This document shows, in pieces, positions 25,668-34,547 of a stretch of 64,000 nucleotides of DNA (within the stretch, counting starts at the first letter, position 1; the number at the start of each line of letters is the position of its first letter). The notes under the pieces are model-generated. The model was not told where the DNA came from. It saw nothing but the letters and a program-made list of their open reading frames with translations, and ran no database searches. The position numbers and the translations under genes were made by a program. The DNA lies in contig NZ_VTXI01000020.1 of the NCBI RefSeq assembly GCF_013114545.1, positions 20,715 through 84,714 of the forward strand. Reading direction: 5' to 3'. This DNA is from Vibrio sp. RE86 (GTDB lineage: Bacteria; Pseudomonadota; Gammaproteobacteria; Enterobacterales; Vibrionaceae).

Positions 25668-26102
25668 TTAACCTTCTAAGAGGCTATTACCACCAATCGC
25701 AATTTTACGTGGTTGCATAGCTTCTGGGATTTCGCGTTCTAGGTCAATGTGTAGTAGACCATTTTCCATGCTCGCACCCACGACTTTTACGTAGTCTGCT
25801 AGCTGGAATTTACGCTCGAAATCACGCTCTGCGATACCTTGGTATACGTATTTCTTCTCTTCTTCTGTTTTACGCTCACCCTTAACGATCAGCATGTTCT
25901 CTTTTTGAGTAAGATCTAGCTGCTCTTCAGCAAAGCCTGCAACTGCCATAGTAATACGGTAGTTGTTTTCATCTTTTTGCTCGATGTTGTATGGAGGGTA
26001 ACCGCCAGAAGTGTTCTTCGAAGTGTTCGCTTCCATCATGTTGAATAGACGATCGAAGCCGATTGCGTTGCGGTAAAGTGGAGTGAAATCTACAGTTCTC
26101 AT
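25668..26102 (-). CDS. ibpA: Small heat shock protein IbpA (Hsp20)
   Basis: IbpA is an ATP-independent holdase that coats aggregating proteins and hands them to DnaK and ClpB. The 144-residue protein has a short N-terminal arm, an alpha-crystallin domain (about 38-125, beginning YNIEQKDENNYRITM) and the C-terminal IxI-type motif in RKIAIGG. Only one ibp gene is present here. The leader contains a ROSE-like thermometer and the upstream region has sigma-32-like promoters. Confidence 0.94.
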   Translation of the reverse strand: MRTVDFTPLYRNAIGFDRLFNMMEANTSKNTSGGYPPYNIEQKDENNYRITMAVAGFAEEQLDLTQKENMLIVKGERKTEEEKKYVYQGIAERDFERKFQLADYVKVVGASMENGLLHIDLEREIPEAMQPRKIAIGGNSLLEG

Positions 26103-26215
26103 AATGCTATCCTTTTAGTAAGCAATAGTCTTAGTCGTGAGTTTGCGCGGATCTACTTTGTATAGATTGCTGCCGACTAAGGGACTCATTCACTATTCCT
26201 CTGGCTGCCTCTGTT
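26103..26215 (-). promoter_or_regulatory. ROSE-like RNA thermometer in the ibpA leader
   Basis: On the minus strand the last hairpin before the ATG can pair TTGCT (26121-26125) with the SD AGGA (26110-26113), leaving the G of TTGCT bulged. This is the ROSE signature that melts on heating. SD to ATG spacing is 7 bases. The upstream extent of the element is approximate. Confidence 0.72.
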
Positions 26216-26222
26216 AGGCTAT

Positions 26223-26249
26223 ATGCACGGGACATAGAAACGAATCAAG
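26223..26249 (-). promoter_or_regulatory. Candidate proximal sigma-32 promoter of ibpA
   Basis: CTTGAT (26244-26249) and CCCGTGCAT (26223-26231) are separated by 12 bases on the minus strand, giving a leader of about 115 bases. The match is weaker than the distal candidate. Confidence 0.4.
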
Positions 26250-26358
26250 TTCAATTGTGTGCTTCTAAGGTCATCCTCTCGTGAGCGATACCTCTTCAGC
26301 TTTCCAGAAGGTCTGTTTCTTCTCTCTTGAGCAAGACAGCTTCCCTCTTCACAACTAG

Positions 26359-26387
26359 ATATGTGGATAGCACAAATCAGTTTCAAG
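26359..26387 (-). promoter_or_regulatory. Candidate distal sigma-32 promoter of ibpA
   Basis: On the minus strand CTTGAA (26382-26387) preceded by CC, a 15-base spacer and CCACATAT (26359-26366) match the heat-shock consensus CTTGAA...CCCCATNT well. The leader would be about 250 bases. Confidence 0.6.
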
Positions 26388-26440
26388 GGATTATTTTCAA
26401 ATATTTTTCCAAACCAATATTTTTCAATTACTTAATAAAC

Positions 26441-26473
26441 AAAAAGACCGCCATTTCGGGCAGTCTTTTTAAT
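26441..26473 (-). terminator. Terminator of the dnaA-dnaN-recF-gyrB operon
   Basis: A hairpin with outer arms AAAAAGAC/GTCTTTTT (26441-26448 with 26463-26470) and an inner GC-rich part lies about 30 bases after the gyrB stop. Confidence 0.85.
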
Positions 26474-26503
26474 TCATTTTAGATTATTCCATTCAAGAAA
26501 AAT

Positions 26504-28921
26504 CTATACATCCAAGTTAGCAACCTTTAACGCATTCTCTTCGATGAAGTTACGACGAGGCTCTACTTGGTCACCCATTAGTGTCGTGAACAGTTGGTCT
26601 GCACCTACTGCATCTTCAATCGTTACCTGCATCATGCGACGAGTTTCTGGGTCCATTGTGGTTTCCCAAAGCTGATCTGGGTTCATCTCACCTAGACCTT
26701 TGTAGCGTTGTAGACTTAGACCACGACGAGACTCTTTAATTAGCCACTCTAGTGCATCAACAAAACTTGATACTGGTTGAGTACGCTCACCACGTTTGAT
26801 GTAAGCACCGTCTTCAATCAGACCTTCTAGCGCTTCAGACAGGCTTGCTAGCTTGCTGTACTCTTTCGAGTTGATTAGGTCGATGCTCAGGGCGTGCTCA
26901 TGTGTTACACCATGAGTACGAACCACAATCTTAGGTAGATTTAGACCAAGTTCAGCGTGTTGCTCAACTTCGAAGCTGTATTGGCTTGCACCCACTTCTT
27001 TGGCATTTAGCTGCTCAACAAGCTGCTTAGTCCACGCTTCTACTGCTGCGCTGTCATGGCACTGCTCTGCCGTTAGGCGTGGTGTGTAGATAAGCTCATG
27101 CATTAGCGCGCGTGGGTAACGACGGCTCATGCGATCCACCAGCTTGATACCAGAGTTGTACTGTTGAACCAGTTTCTCTAGTGCTTCACCACCTAGAGCA
27201 GGCGCTTCGGCGTTTACATGCAGAGAAGCGTTATCTAGAGCAAGTGCAACCTGGTATTGGTTCATCGCGTCTTCGTCTTTAATGTACTGCTCTTGCTTAC
27301 CTTTCTTCACTTTGTAAAGCGGTGGCTGAGCGATGTACACGTAACCACGCTCGATAAGCTCTGGCATTTGACGGTAGAAGAACGTCAGAAGTAGCGTACG
27401 GATGTGAGAACCATCGACATCGGCATCGGTCATGATGATGATGTTGTGGTAACGCAGTTTATCCGGGTTGTATTCGTCACGACCGATACCACAGCCAAGT
27501 GCCGTGATTAGCGTTGCCACTTCCTGAGAAGAAAGCATCTTGTCGAAACGAGCTTTTTCTACGTTAAGAATCTTACCTTTCAGCGGAAGGATTGCTTGGT
27601 TCTTACGGTTACGGCCTTGTTTTGCGGAGCCGCCTGCCGAGTCACCCTCCACTATGTATAGTTCAGACAGTGCTGGGTCTTTTTCCTGACAGTCAGCCAG
27701 TTTACCTGGAAGACCAGCTAGGTCTAGCGCGCCTTTACGACGAGTCATCTCACGAGCTTTACGCGCTGCATCACGAGCACGTGCTGCATCGATGATCTTA
27801 GTACAAACAGTTTTCGCTTCAGCTGGGTGCTCAATTAGGAACTCAGACAGCTTCTCACCCATAGCTTGTTCTACTGCTGATTTCACTTCAGAAGAAACTA
27901 GCTTATCTTTAGTCTGGCTTGAGAACTTAGGATCAGGAACCTTAACTGAGATAACCGCAGTTAGACCTTCACGCGCATCATCACCAGATGTTGCTGTTTT
28001 TGCTTTCTTCGAGAAGCCTTCTTTGTCCATGAACGAGTTCAGGGTACGAGTTAGGGCTGCACGGAAGCCAGCAAGGTGAGTACCACCATCACGCTGAGGG
28101 ATGTTGTTGGTGAAACAGTAGATGTTTTCTTGGTAGCCATCGTTCCACTGCATTGCAACTTCTACTGCAATGCCGTCTTCACGCTCTGCGTTGAAGTGGA
28201 ATACTTTCTCGATGATTGGCGTCTTGTTGGTGTTCAAGTGCTCAACGAATGCTTGGATACCACCTTCATACATGAAGTGGTCGCCTTTGTCTTCTTCACG
28301 CTCGTCACGTAGCTTGATCGATACGCCCGAGTTTAGGAAAGAAAGCTCACGTAGACGCTTAGCTAGGATATCGTAGTGGAATTCTGTGTTAGAGAATGTC
28401 TCTTCGCTTGGCCAGAAACGGATTTCTGTACCCGTTTTGTCTGTCTCACCAATCACTGCTAGTGGCGCTTGAGGCTCACCGTGGTGATAAGTTTGAGTAT
28501 GGATTTGACCGCCGCGATGGATAGTTAGCGTCACCTGTTTAGACAGTGCGTTTACTACCGAAACACCTACACCGTGTAGACCGCCCGATACTTTGTATGA
28601 GTTGTCATCGAACTTACCACCCGCGTGAAGTACCGTCATGATAACTTCTGCCGCTGATACTTTCTCTTCTGGGTGCATCTCTGTAGGGATACCACGACCA
28701 TCATCGCGTACCGAAACAGAACAATCTTCATGGATAGTGACAATGATGTCTTTACAGTGACCTGCCAACGCTTCATCAATTGAGTTATCCACCACCTCGA
28801 AGACCATGTGGTGCAGACCGGTACCATCATCCGTGTCGCCGATGTACATACCAGGACGCTTACGTACTGCGTCCAGACCCTTTAGTACTTTAATACTCGA
28901 TGAATCGTAATTTTCAGACAT
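26504..28921 (-). CDS. gyrB: DNA gyrase subunit B
   Basis: GyrB is the ATPase subunit of gyrase, which introduces negative supercoils. The 805-residue protein has the GHKL ATPase domain (VVDNSIDEA, GGLHGVGVSVVNALS), the transducer domain, and the TOPRIM domain with EGDSAGG and DADVDGSH. The extra insertion typical of gammaproteobacterial GyrB is present between about 550 and 720. It starts 13 bases after the recF stop and ends the dnaA operon. Confidence 0.97.
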   Translation of the reverse strand: MSENYDSSSIKVLKGLDAVRKRPGMYIGDTDDGTGLHHMVFEVVDNSIDEALAGHCKDIIVTIHEDCSVSVRDDGRGIPTEMHPEEKVSAAEVIMTVLHAGGKFDDNSYKVSGGLHGVGVSVVNALSKQVTLTIHRGGQIHTQTYHHGEPQAPLAVIGETDKTGTEIRFWPSEETFSNTEFHYDILAKRLRELSFLNSGVSIKLRDEREEDKGDHFMYEGGIQAFVEHLNTNKTPIIEKVFHFNAEREDGIAVEVAMQWNDGYQENIYCFTNNIPQRDGGTHLAGFRAALTRTLNSFMDKEGFSKKAKTATSGDDAREGLTAVISVKVPDPKFSSQTKDKLVSSEVKSAVEQAMGEKLSEFLIEHPAEAKTVCTKIIDAARARDAARKAREMTRRKGALDLAGLPGKLADCQEKDPALSELYIVEGDSAGGSAKQGRNRKNQAILPLKGKILNVEKARFDKMLSSQEVATLITALGCGIGRDEYNPDKLRYHNIIIMTDADVDGSHIRTLLLTFFYRQMPELIERGYVYIAQPPLYKVKKGKQEQYIKDEDAMNQYQVALALDNASLHVNAEAPALGGEALEKLVQQYNSGIKLVDRMSRRYPRALMHELIYTPRLTAEQCHDSAAVEAWTKQLVEQLNAKEVGASQYSFEVEQHAELGLNLPKIVVRTHGVTHEHALSIDLINSKEYSKLASLSEALEGLIEDGAYIKRGERTQPVSSFVDALEWLIKESRRGLSLQRYKGLGEMNPDQLWETTMDPETRRMMQVTIEDAVGADQLFTTLMGDQVEPRRNFIEENALKVANLDV

Positions 28922-28934
28922 GAGTTATCTTCCA

Positions 28935-30017
28935 CTATATATTTTGCTCTATTGTGCCATGTTCCACATGGAACATCTTACCATTTTCATCATGCATATC
29001 TGCAATCTGACTGTCAGTAATAGAGCTTACAAAAACTTGAGCCCCCGTCTCTTTTAAGCAGTCGGCTAGACGCTTACGACGTTGGCTATCTAATTCTGAT
29101 GCAAAGTCATCAATTAAGTAGATGCATTGCTTGCCAGTCATTTCGGTAAGGTGCTGCCCTTGCGCGACTCGCAACGCACACACCATCAATTTTAACTGGC
29201 CTCGTGACAGCACATCTTCAACAGGAGTGCCGTTCACTTTAATGCGTAAATCGGCTTTGTTTGGCCCACTAAAAGTGTAGCCAAGAGCCTGATCACGTTC
29301 GAAATTCTTCTCTAGTATCTCTTGGTATGGGGTGTCTTTATCCCAACCACGATAATACTTTAATTGGATATCAAATTCTGGCAAAAAGACGCGGCAAATC
29401 TCTTCAGCTTTGACTTTCATCTGCTCAACGTAGCTGGCTCGCCACTGACTGATGTTTTCTGCCAGCCTTGCCATCTCTTGATCCCAATAGCTGAGCTCAC
29501 GATAGCTGGTGGCCGTCTTGAGTAACGCATTACGCTGCTTATTAAGACGCTTAAAACGCCCCCACGCATCATAAAACGCAGACTCGGTGTGAAACACACC
29601 CCAGTCAATAAACGCACGGCGATGTTTAGGGCCATCCGTCAGCAAATCAAACCCTTCAGGGTGAATCAATTGCAGAGGCAAAACCTGCGCTAGCTGTGCA
29701 AGCTTTTGTCCAGATTGACCGCCTATTTTAACCTCTGTTGAACCATCACGCTGCTTATTAATGCCAATTGGTAGCTCAAATTGATCCGAGTTCAAAAAAC
29801 GCCCATGAACAAACAGCTCATTGCACTCATTTTGAATAATTCGGCCTGTCAGAGAACTCTTAAAAGAGCGGCCATGACCAAGCAGATAAATGGCTTCCAG
29901 CACACTGGTTTTGCCACTACCGTTAGGGCCAATAAGAAAGTTAAAGCCTGCTGACAGGTTAATGTCACAGGCTTCAATGTTTCTAAATTGCTTTATGATG
30001 AGACGGGTAAGCGGCAT
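28935..30017 (-). CDS. recF: DNA replication and repair protein RecF
   Basis: RecF is an SMC-like ATPase that helps RecO and RecR load RecA at gaps. The 360-residue protein has Walker A GPNGSGKT at about 30-37, the ABC-type signature LSRGQLK, and Walker B IYLIDDFASELD. The N-terminal RLIIKQFRNIEA is characteristic. It starts one base after the dnaN stop, so translation is probably coupled. Confidence 0.96.
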   Translation of the reverse strand: MPLTRLIIKQFRNIEACDINLSAGFNFLIGPNGSGKTSVLEAIYLLGHGRSFKSSLTGRIIQNECNELFVHGRFLNSDQFELPIGINKQRDGSTEVKIGGQSGQKLAQLAQVLPLQLIHPEGFDLLTDGPKHRRAFIDWGVFHTESAFYDAWGRFKRLNKQRNALLKTATSYRELSYWDQEMARLAENISQWRASYVEQMKVKAEEICRVFLPEFDIQLKYYRGWDKDTPYQEILEKNFERDQALGYTFSGPNKADLRIKVNGTPVEDVLSRGQLKLMVCALRVAQGQHLTEMTGKQCIYLIDDFASELDSQRRKRLADCLKETGAQVFVSSITDSQIADMHDENGKMFHVEHGTIEQNI

Positions 30018-30018
30018 G

Positions 30019-31119
30019 CTAGAGTCGAATCGGCATCACCACATACATGGCACTGTCATCTTCTGCGTTTTCAATCAACGCACTGGCATTGGCATCCGAC
30101 ATAGAGACTCGAACCTTTTCACAACGTAGCGTATTCAATACATCTAATACGTAGCTAACGTTGAAGCCAATCTCAATAGCCTCACCTTCAAAGCTGACAT
30201 CTAGCATCTCTTCCGCTTCTTCTTGCTCAGGGTTGTTCGCAGTAATGCGCATCTCTTCACCAGCAAGATTCACTCGCACGCCACGGAATTTTTCGTTAGA
30301 TAGAATCGCAGCACGTGAAAATGCTTGGCGCAGTTCATCACAGCCCGCCTCTAAAGTCTTGGTCGTGCTTTGTGGCATTACGCGGCGATAGTCTGGGAAT
30401 CGGCCATCAACGAGCTTAGATGTGAAGACATAGTTGTTCACTTCAGCACGTACGTTAGAGCTACCGATTTGCAGAACAACTGGCTGCTCAGGTGCATCAA
30501 GCAATTTAACCAACTCCAGTACACCTTTACGCGGAACAATGATTTGCTTTTGTGCAAAGTCAGCGCCCAACTGAGTTTGAGATACCGCCATACGGTGTCC
30601 ATCGGTTGCTACACTGCGCAGTGTCGTGCCATCGATTTCAAATAACATACCATTGAGGTAGTAACGAACATCTTGATTCGCCATTGAGAACTGAGTTTTC
30701 TCAACTAAGCCACGAAGCTCAGCTTGAGTTAGCGACACTTCCACTTCACTCTGCCAATCTTCAATATTTGGAAAATCATTCGCCGGTAGTGTCGATAAAG
30801 AGAATCGGCTACGGCCTGAGCGCACTTGAACACGATCGCCTTCTAAAACAAAGGTAATCACTGAGTCATCAGGAAGTCCGCGACAAATATCAAGAAACTT
30901 ACGTGAAGGCACAGTAATACTGCCCGCTTCAAACTCACCTTCCAAAGTCACGCGACTGATCAGTTCCACTTCTAGGTCGGTTGCTGTCATAGACAGAACG
31001 TTGTCTTCTACTTTTAGCAATAGGTTACCGAGAATAGGTAAAGTGGGACGACCACCTAGTGCGCCGGAAACTTGTTGAAGAGGTTTCAGCAGGTGGCTAC
31101 GCTCAATGGAAAATTTCAT
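30019..31119 (-). CDS. dnaN: DNA polymerase III beta sliding clamp
   Basis: DnaN forms the dimeric ring that tethers polymerase III to DNA. The 366-residue length and three similar clamp domains are typical, as are the N-terminus (MKFSIERSHLLKPLQQVSGAL in part) and the C-terminal hydrophobic pocket residues ending VVMPIRL. It lies 71 bases after dnaA in the dnaA-dnaN-recF-gyrB operon. Confidence 0.97.
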   Translation of the reverse strand: MKFSIERSHLLKPLQQVSGALGGRPTLPILGNLLLKVEDNVLSMTATDLEVELISRVTLEGEFEAGSITVPSRKFLDICRGLPDDSVITFVLEGDRVQVRSGRSRFSLSTLPANDFPNIEDWQSEVEVSLTQAELRGLVEKTQFSMANQDVRYYLNGMLFEIDGTTLRSVATDGHRMAVSQTQLGADFAQKQIIVPRKGVLELVKLLDAPEQPVVLQIGSSNVRAEVNNYVFTSKLVDGRFPDYRRVMPQSTTKTLEAGCDELRQAFSRAAILSNEKFRGVRVNLAGEEMRITANNPEQEEAEEMLDVSFEGEAIEIGFNVSYVLDVLNTLRCEKVRVSMSDANASALIENAEDDSAMYVVMPIRL

Positions 31120-31190
31120 AGGATGCTCTTATCCGTATTCGTTGGTTGTTTCAGTGCTTAGAATACTGTGAATCAAGAAATAGTGCGAAC

Positions 31191-32597
31191 TTAAGAAGAA
31201 AGTGTACGAATCAGATTCGAGTAGTCTTCTTTAATATCATGGCTCTCTTCACGCAGCTGCTCTATCTTTCGGCAAGCGTGCAGTACGGTCGTATGGTCAC
31301 GGCCACCAAACGCATCGCCAATCTCAGGCAAGCTGTGGTTAGTCAGTTCTTTCGCCAGTGCCATCGCCAATTGACGAGGACGCGCAACAGAACGAGAGCG
31401 ACGCTTCGACAGTAAATCTGCTACTTTGATCTTGTAGTACTCAGCAACCGTCTTTTGAATGTTATCGATCGTAACTAGCTTCTCTTGCAACGCTAGTAGA
31501 TCGCGCAAGGCTTCACGAACAAAATCAATAGTAATCGGACGACCGGTAAAGTTTGCATTGGCAATAACACGGTTGAGTGCACCCTCAAGCTCACGAACGT
31601 TTGAACGCAGACGCTTAGCGATAAAGAATGCCACTTCATCAGCGAGGTGAATTTGGTGGTCTTCCGCTTTTTTCATCAAGATCGCAACGCGCGTTTCAAG
31701 CTCAGGTGGCTCAATCGCAACCGTTAGACCCCAACCAAAGCGAGATTTAAGACGATCTTCTACGCCGCTGATCTCTTTAGGATAGCGATCCGACGTTAGG
31801 ATGATCTGCTGGTTGCCTTCAAGCAGAGCATTAAAGGTATGGAAGAACTCTTCCTGAGATCGCTCTTTATTAGCAAAGAATTGGATATCATCGATCAATA
31901 GTGCATCGACACTGCGGTAGTAGCGCTTGAACTCTTCAATCGCATTGTTTTGCAGCGCTTTCACCATATCTTGCACAAAACGCTCCGAGTGCATGTAGAC
32001 CACTTTCGCATTCGGCTTGTTATCCACAATCGCGTTGCCGACAGCATGCAGTAGGTGAGTTTTACCTAGGCCAGTGCCACCGTAGAGGAAGAGAGGGTTA
32101 TATGCCGCACCTGGGTTGTCCGCCACTTGACGTGCCGCAGCCAAACCAAGCTGGTTCGATTTACCCTCAACGAAGTTATTAAACTTGTGCTTAATATTGA
32201 CGTTAGAACGGTGGTTGATGTCCGCGACCGCTTCTTCGTCGTCATCCCATGTTTTATGCACAGGCTTTCGTGCTTGCAGTTGCGCTGGCGCAGACGACTC
32301 GGCCGCAATGTCCGCTGGCGTGCGTTTTGGCTCTGGCTTAGACGCTACGACAGGGCGAGCGCCAATTTCAAAATGCAGCGTTGGGATATCGTTACCACAA
32401 TATTCTTTTAACAGACGATTGATGCTGTTGAGGTACTTATCGCGCACCCAATCAAGAACGAAACGGTTTGGCGCAAATAAGGTGAGAGTATTGTCATTGA
32501 GCTCCGCTTGTAATCCACGGATCCAAGTGTTGAACTCAGTTGCGGTTAGCTCTTCTTGTAGTTGTTGCTGGCATTGCAACCAAAGCGAAGATGACAC
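31191..32597 (-). CDS. dnaA: Chromosomal replication initiator DnaA
   Basis: DnaA binds the oriC boxes and opens the origin. The 468-residue protein has domain I (about 1-85), a variable linker, an AAA+ domain with Walker A GGTGLGKT and Walker B LLIDDIQF, and the C-terminal DNA-binding domain with GRDHTTVLHACRKI. The start is taken as GTG at 32597, matching the usual Vibrio N-terminus (SSSLWLQC) and preceded by GAGGG; a TTG five codons upstream is less likely. It sits about 7.3 kb from oriC. Confidence 0.96.
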   Translation of the reverse strand: MSSSLWLQCQQQLQEELTATEFNTWIRGLQAELNDNTLTLFAPNRFVLDWVRDKYLNSINRLLKEYCGNDIPTLHFEIGARPVVASKPEPKRTPADIAAESSAPAQLQARKPVHKTWDDDEEAVADINHRSNVNIKHKFNNFVEGKSNQLGLAAARQVADNPGAAYNPLFLYGGTGLGKTHLLHAVGNAIVDNKPNAKVVYMHSERFVQDMVKALQNNAIEEFKRYYRSVDALLIDDIQFFANKERSQEEFFHTFNALLEGNQQIILTSDRYPKEISGVEDRLKSRFGWGLTVAIEPPELETRVAILMKKAEDHQIHLADEVAFFIAKRLRSNVRELEGALNRVIANANFTGRPITIDFVREALRDLLALQEKLVTIDNIQKTVAEYYKIKVADLLSKRRSRSVARPRQLAMALAKELTNHSLPEIGDAFGGRDHTTVLHACRKIEQLREESHDIKEDYSNLIRTLSS

Positions 32598-32845
32598 GGT
32601 GCCCTCACTCAAAGTCTATGATCGGAAAAGATTGGCAATTTTACCTGTTGATAACCAAGATCGCCAGCAAATGATCGGCGATCCAGTGAATAAGATCTAA
32701 GTTATTCACAATATTTTCGCCATCATTCGATGGATCCCCACACATCGCCCCATTATTACCCACACTTTGATCCACAATTGGGCAAAAGTGACGAGATCCA
32801 TCCTCTGGTGATAACTCTGTGAATTAAGCATTGGAATTAGATCAT
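32598..32845 (-). promoter_or_regulatory. dnaA regulatory region with a DnaA box and GATC cluster
   Basis: The sequence upstream of dnaA holds a consensus DnaA box TTATTCACA (32702-32710) and nine GATC sites between about 32620 and 32842, far above chance. In enteric bacteria this arrangement gives autorepression by DnaA and SeqA/Dam control of dnaA transcription. I could not fix the exact promoter. The remainder up to 33006 should hold the divergent ABC transporter promoter, but no clear consensus is visible. Confidence 0.7.
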
Positions 32846-33006
32846 TTTCATGGGGTAACTTGTGACCCTAAACCTCCACATTCGCCCCAAAAACCGCTGA
32901 CTTTTTAACCTTATTACTCTACTGTCTAGGATATTGCACTTGGTTATTTATCTAAACGAGTAAAGTGACAGTAGTATTTATCCCCATAATTATATGGAGT
33001 TGTACT

Positions 33007-33753
33007 ATGAAAAACTGGATTAAGGCTGCCGTTGCAGCTATCGCGCTTTCTGCTGCTACTGTTCAAGCTGCGACTGAGGTCAAAGTTGGCATGTCTGGAC
33101 GCTATTTCCCATTCACGTTTGTTCAGCAAGATCAGCTGCAAGGTTTTGAAGTTGACCTTTGGGATGAGATCGGCAAACGCAACGACTACAAAGTGGAATA
33201 CGTAACAGCAAACTTTTCTGGTTTATTCGGTCTACTAGAAACAGGCCGTATTGATACAATCTCAAACCAGATCACTATGACTGATGCACGCAAAGCCAAA
33301 TACCTATTTGCTGACCCGTATGTTGTCGATGGTGCACAAATTACCGTTCGTAAAGGTAACGAAGAGATTAAAAACGTAGAAGACCTAGCGGGTAAGACTG
33401 TTGCCGTTAACCTAGGTTCTAACTTTGAACAACTTCTGCGTGACTACGATAAAGATGGCAAGATCAACATCAAGACTTACGATACCGGTATCGAGCATGA
33501 TGTTGCACTTGGCCGAGCTGACGCATTTATAATGGATCGACTATCAGCACTTGAGCTGATCAAAAAGACTGGCCTACCACTTCAACTGGCGGGCGAACCG
33601 TTTGAAACGATCCAAAATGCTTGGCCATTTGTTGATAACGACAATGGCAAAAAGCTTCAAGCTGAAGTGAACAAAGCACTAGCAGAAATGCGTGCAGACG
33701 GCACTCTTGCGACAATCTCTGAGAAATGGTTTGGTGCTGATATCACTAAATAA
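33007..33753 (+). CDS. Amino-acid ABC transporter periplasmic binding protein (cystine-type)
   Basis: A 248-residue family 3 solute-binding protein with a signal peptide (about 1-21, ending VQA). The C-terminus (EMRADGTLATISEKWFGAD) and the motif TRIDTISNQITMT-like region resemble TcyJ/FliY, suggesting cystine or another polar amino acid. The ATG at 33007 begins the signal peptide and follows GGAG. A terminator separates it from the permease gene, so the binding protein is probably made in excess. The substrate is inferred from similarity. Confidence 0.85.
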   Translation: MKNWIKAAVAAIALSAATVQAATEVKVGMSGRYFPFTFVQQDQLQGFEVDLWDEIGKRNDYKVEYVTANFSGLFGLLETGRIDTISNQITMTDARKAKYLFADPYVVDGAQITVRKGNEEIKNVEDLAGKTVAVNLGSNFEQLLRDYDKDGKINIKTYDTGIEHDVALGRADAFIMDRLSALELIKKTGLPLQLAGEPFETIQNAWPFVDNDNGKKLQAEVNKALAEMRADGTLATISEKWFGADITK

Positions 33754-33806
33754 TGCTCAACATTGTTGTTTGCTAGCCCTATCTAACTAAATATGGGCTA
33801 CCTTTT

Positions 33807-33842
33807 AACCCACTGCTTTCCTTCCTTTGCAGTGGGTTTTGC
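33807..33842 (+). terminator. Intra-operon partial terminator after the binding protein gene
   Basis: A 10-bp stem AACCCACTGC/GCAGTGGGTT (33807-33816 with 33829-33838) with T residues lies between the binding protein and permease genes. Confidence 0.82.
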
Positions 33843-33875
33843 TTTTTATTCTCGTGATTAAATGTGGGACACGTT

Positions 33876-34547
33876 ATGGGATTCGATTTCAATTACATGC
33901 TAGGTCTGATGCCAATACTGCTTAAGTATCTTGGCACAACCATGGAAATGGCGACCTGGGGTTTGTTCTTTTCACTGATTTTATCCGTCATATTGGCGAA
34001 TATCCGAGTGTTTCGCGTCCCAGTTCTCGATCAACTAAGTCAGCTTTACATCAGCTTTTTCCGTGGCACGCCCCTGCTCGTTCAGCTGTTTCTCCTTTAT
34101 TACGGCTTACCGCAAATCTTCCCATTTTTAGTCGGTCTTGATGCCTTTGGCGCCGCCGTGATTGGTTTAACACTCCATTTCGCCGCCTATATGGCAGAAA
34201 GCATTCGAGCAGCCATAATCGGAATTGATCGTAGCCAGATGGAAGCAAGCCTTTCTGTGGGTATGACAACGCCACAAGCGATGCGTCGAGTGATTTTACC
34301 GCAAGCAACGCGTGTCGCACTGCCATCATTGATGAACTACTTTATCGACATGATTAAATCGACTTCATTGGCATTTACGCTTGGAGTGGCAGAGATTATG
34401 GCTAAAGCTCAAATGGAAGCCTCTTCTAGTTTCCGTTTCTTCGAAGCATTTTTGGCGGTCGCACTTATCTATTGGGGTGTGGTCGTGATTCTGACTCGCG
34501 TTCAAATCTGGGCTGAAGCAAAACTGAACAAGGCATACGTACGATGA
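33876..34547 (+). CDS. Amino-acid ABC transporter permease (cystine-type)
   Basis: A 223-residue HisM-type inner-membrane permease with about five membrane segments. The EAA loop EASLSVGMTTPQAMRRVILP contacts the ATPase. The N-terminal region FRGTPLLVQLFLLYYGLP is a family signature. The ATG at 33876 is preferred over a GTG at 33864 because the GGGA at 33866-33869 serves as SD. It overlaps the ATPase gene by four bases. Confidence 0.88.
   Translation: MGFDFNYMLGLMPILLKYLGTTMEMATWGLFFSLILSVILANIRVFRVPVLDQLSQLYISFFRGTPLLVQLFLLYYGLPQIFPFLVGLDAFGAAVIGLTLHFAAYMAESIRAAIIGIDRSQMEASLSVGMTTPQAMRRVILPQATRVALPSLMNYFIDMIKSTSLAFTLGVAEIMAKAQMEASSSFRFFEAFLAVALIYWGVVVILTRVQIWAEAKLNKAYVR

Noticed and set aside
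32185..32700. Plus-strand 171-codon frame opposite dnaA
   Set aside because: Shadow of dnaA, low-complexity serine-rich translation, and it runs through the dnaA regulatory region.
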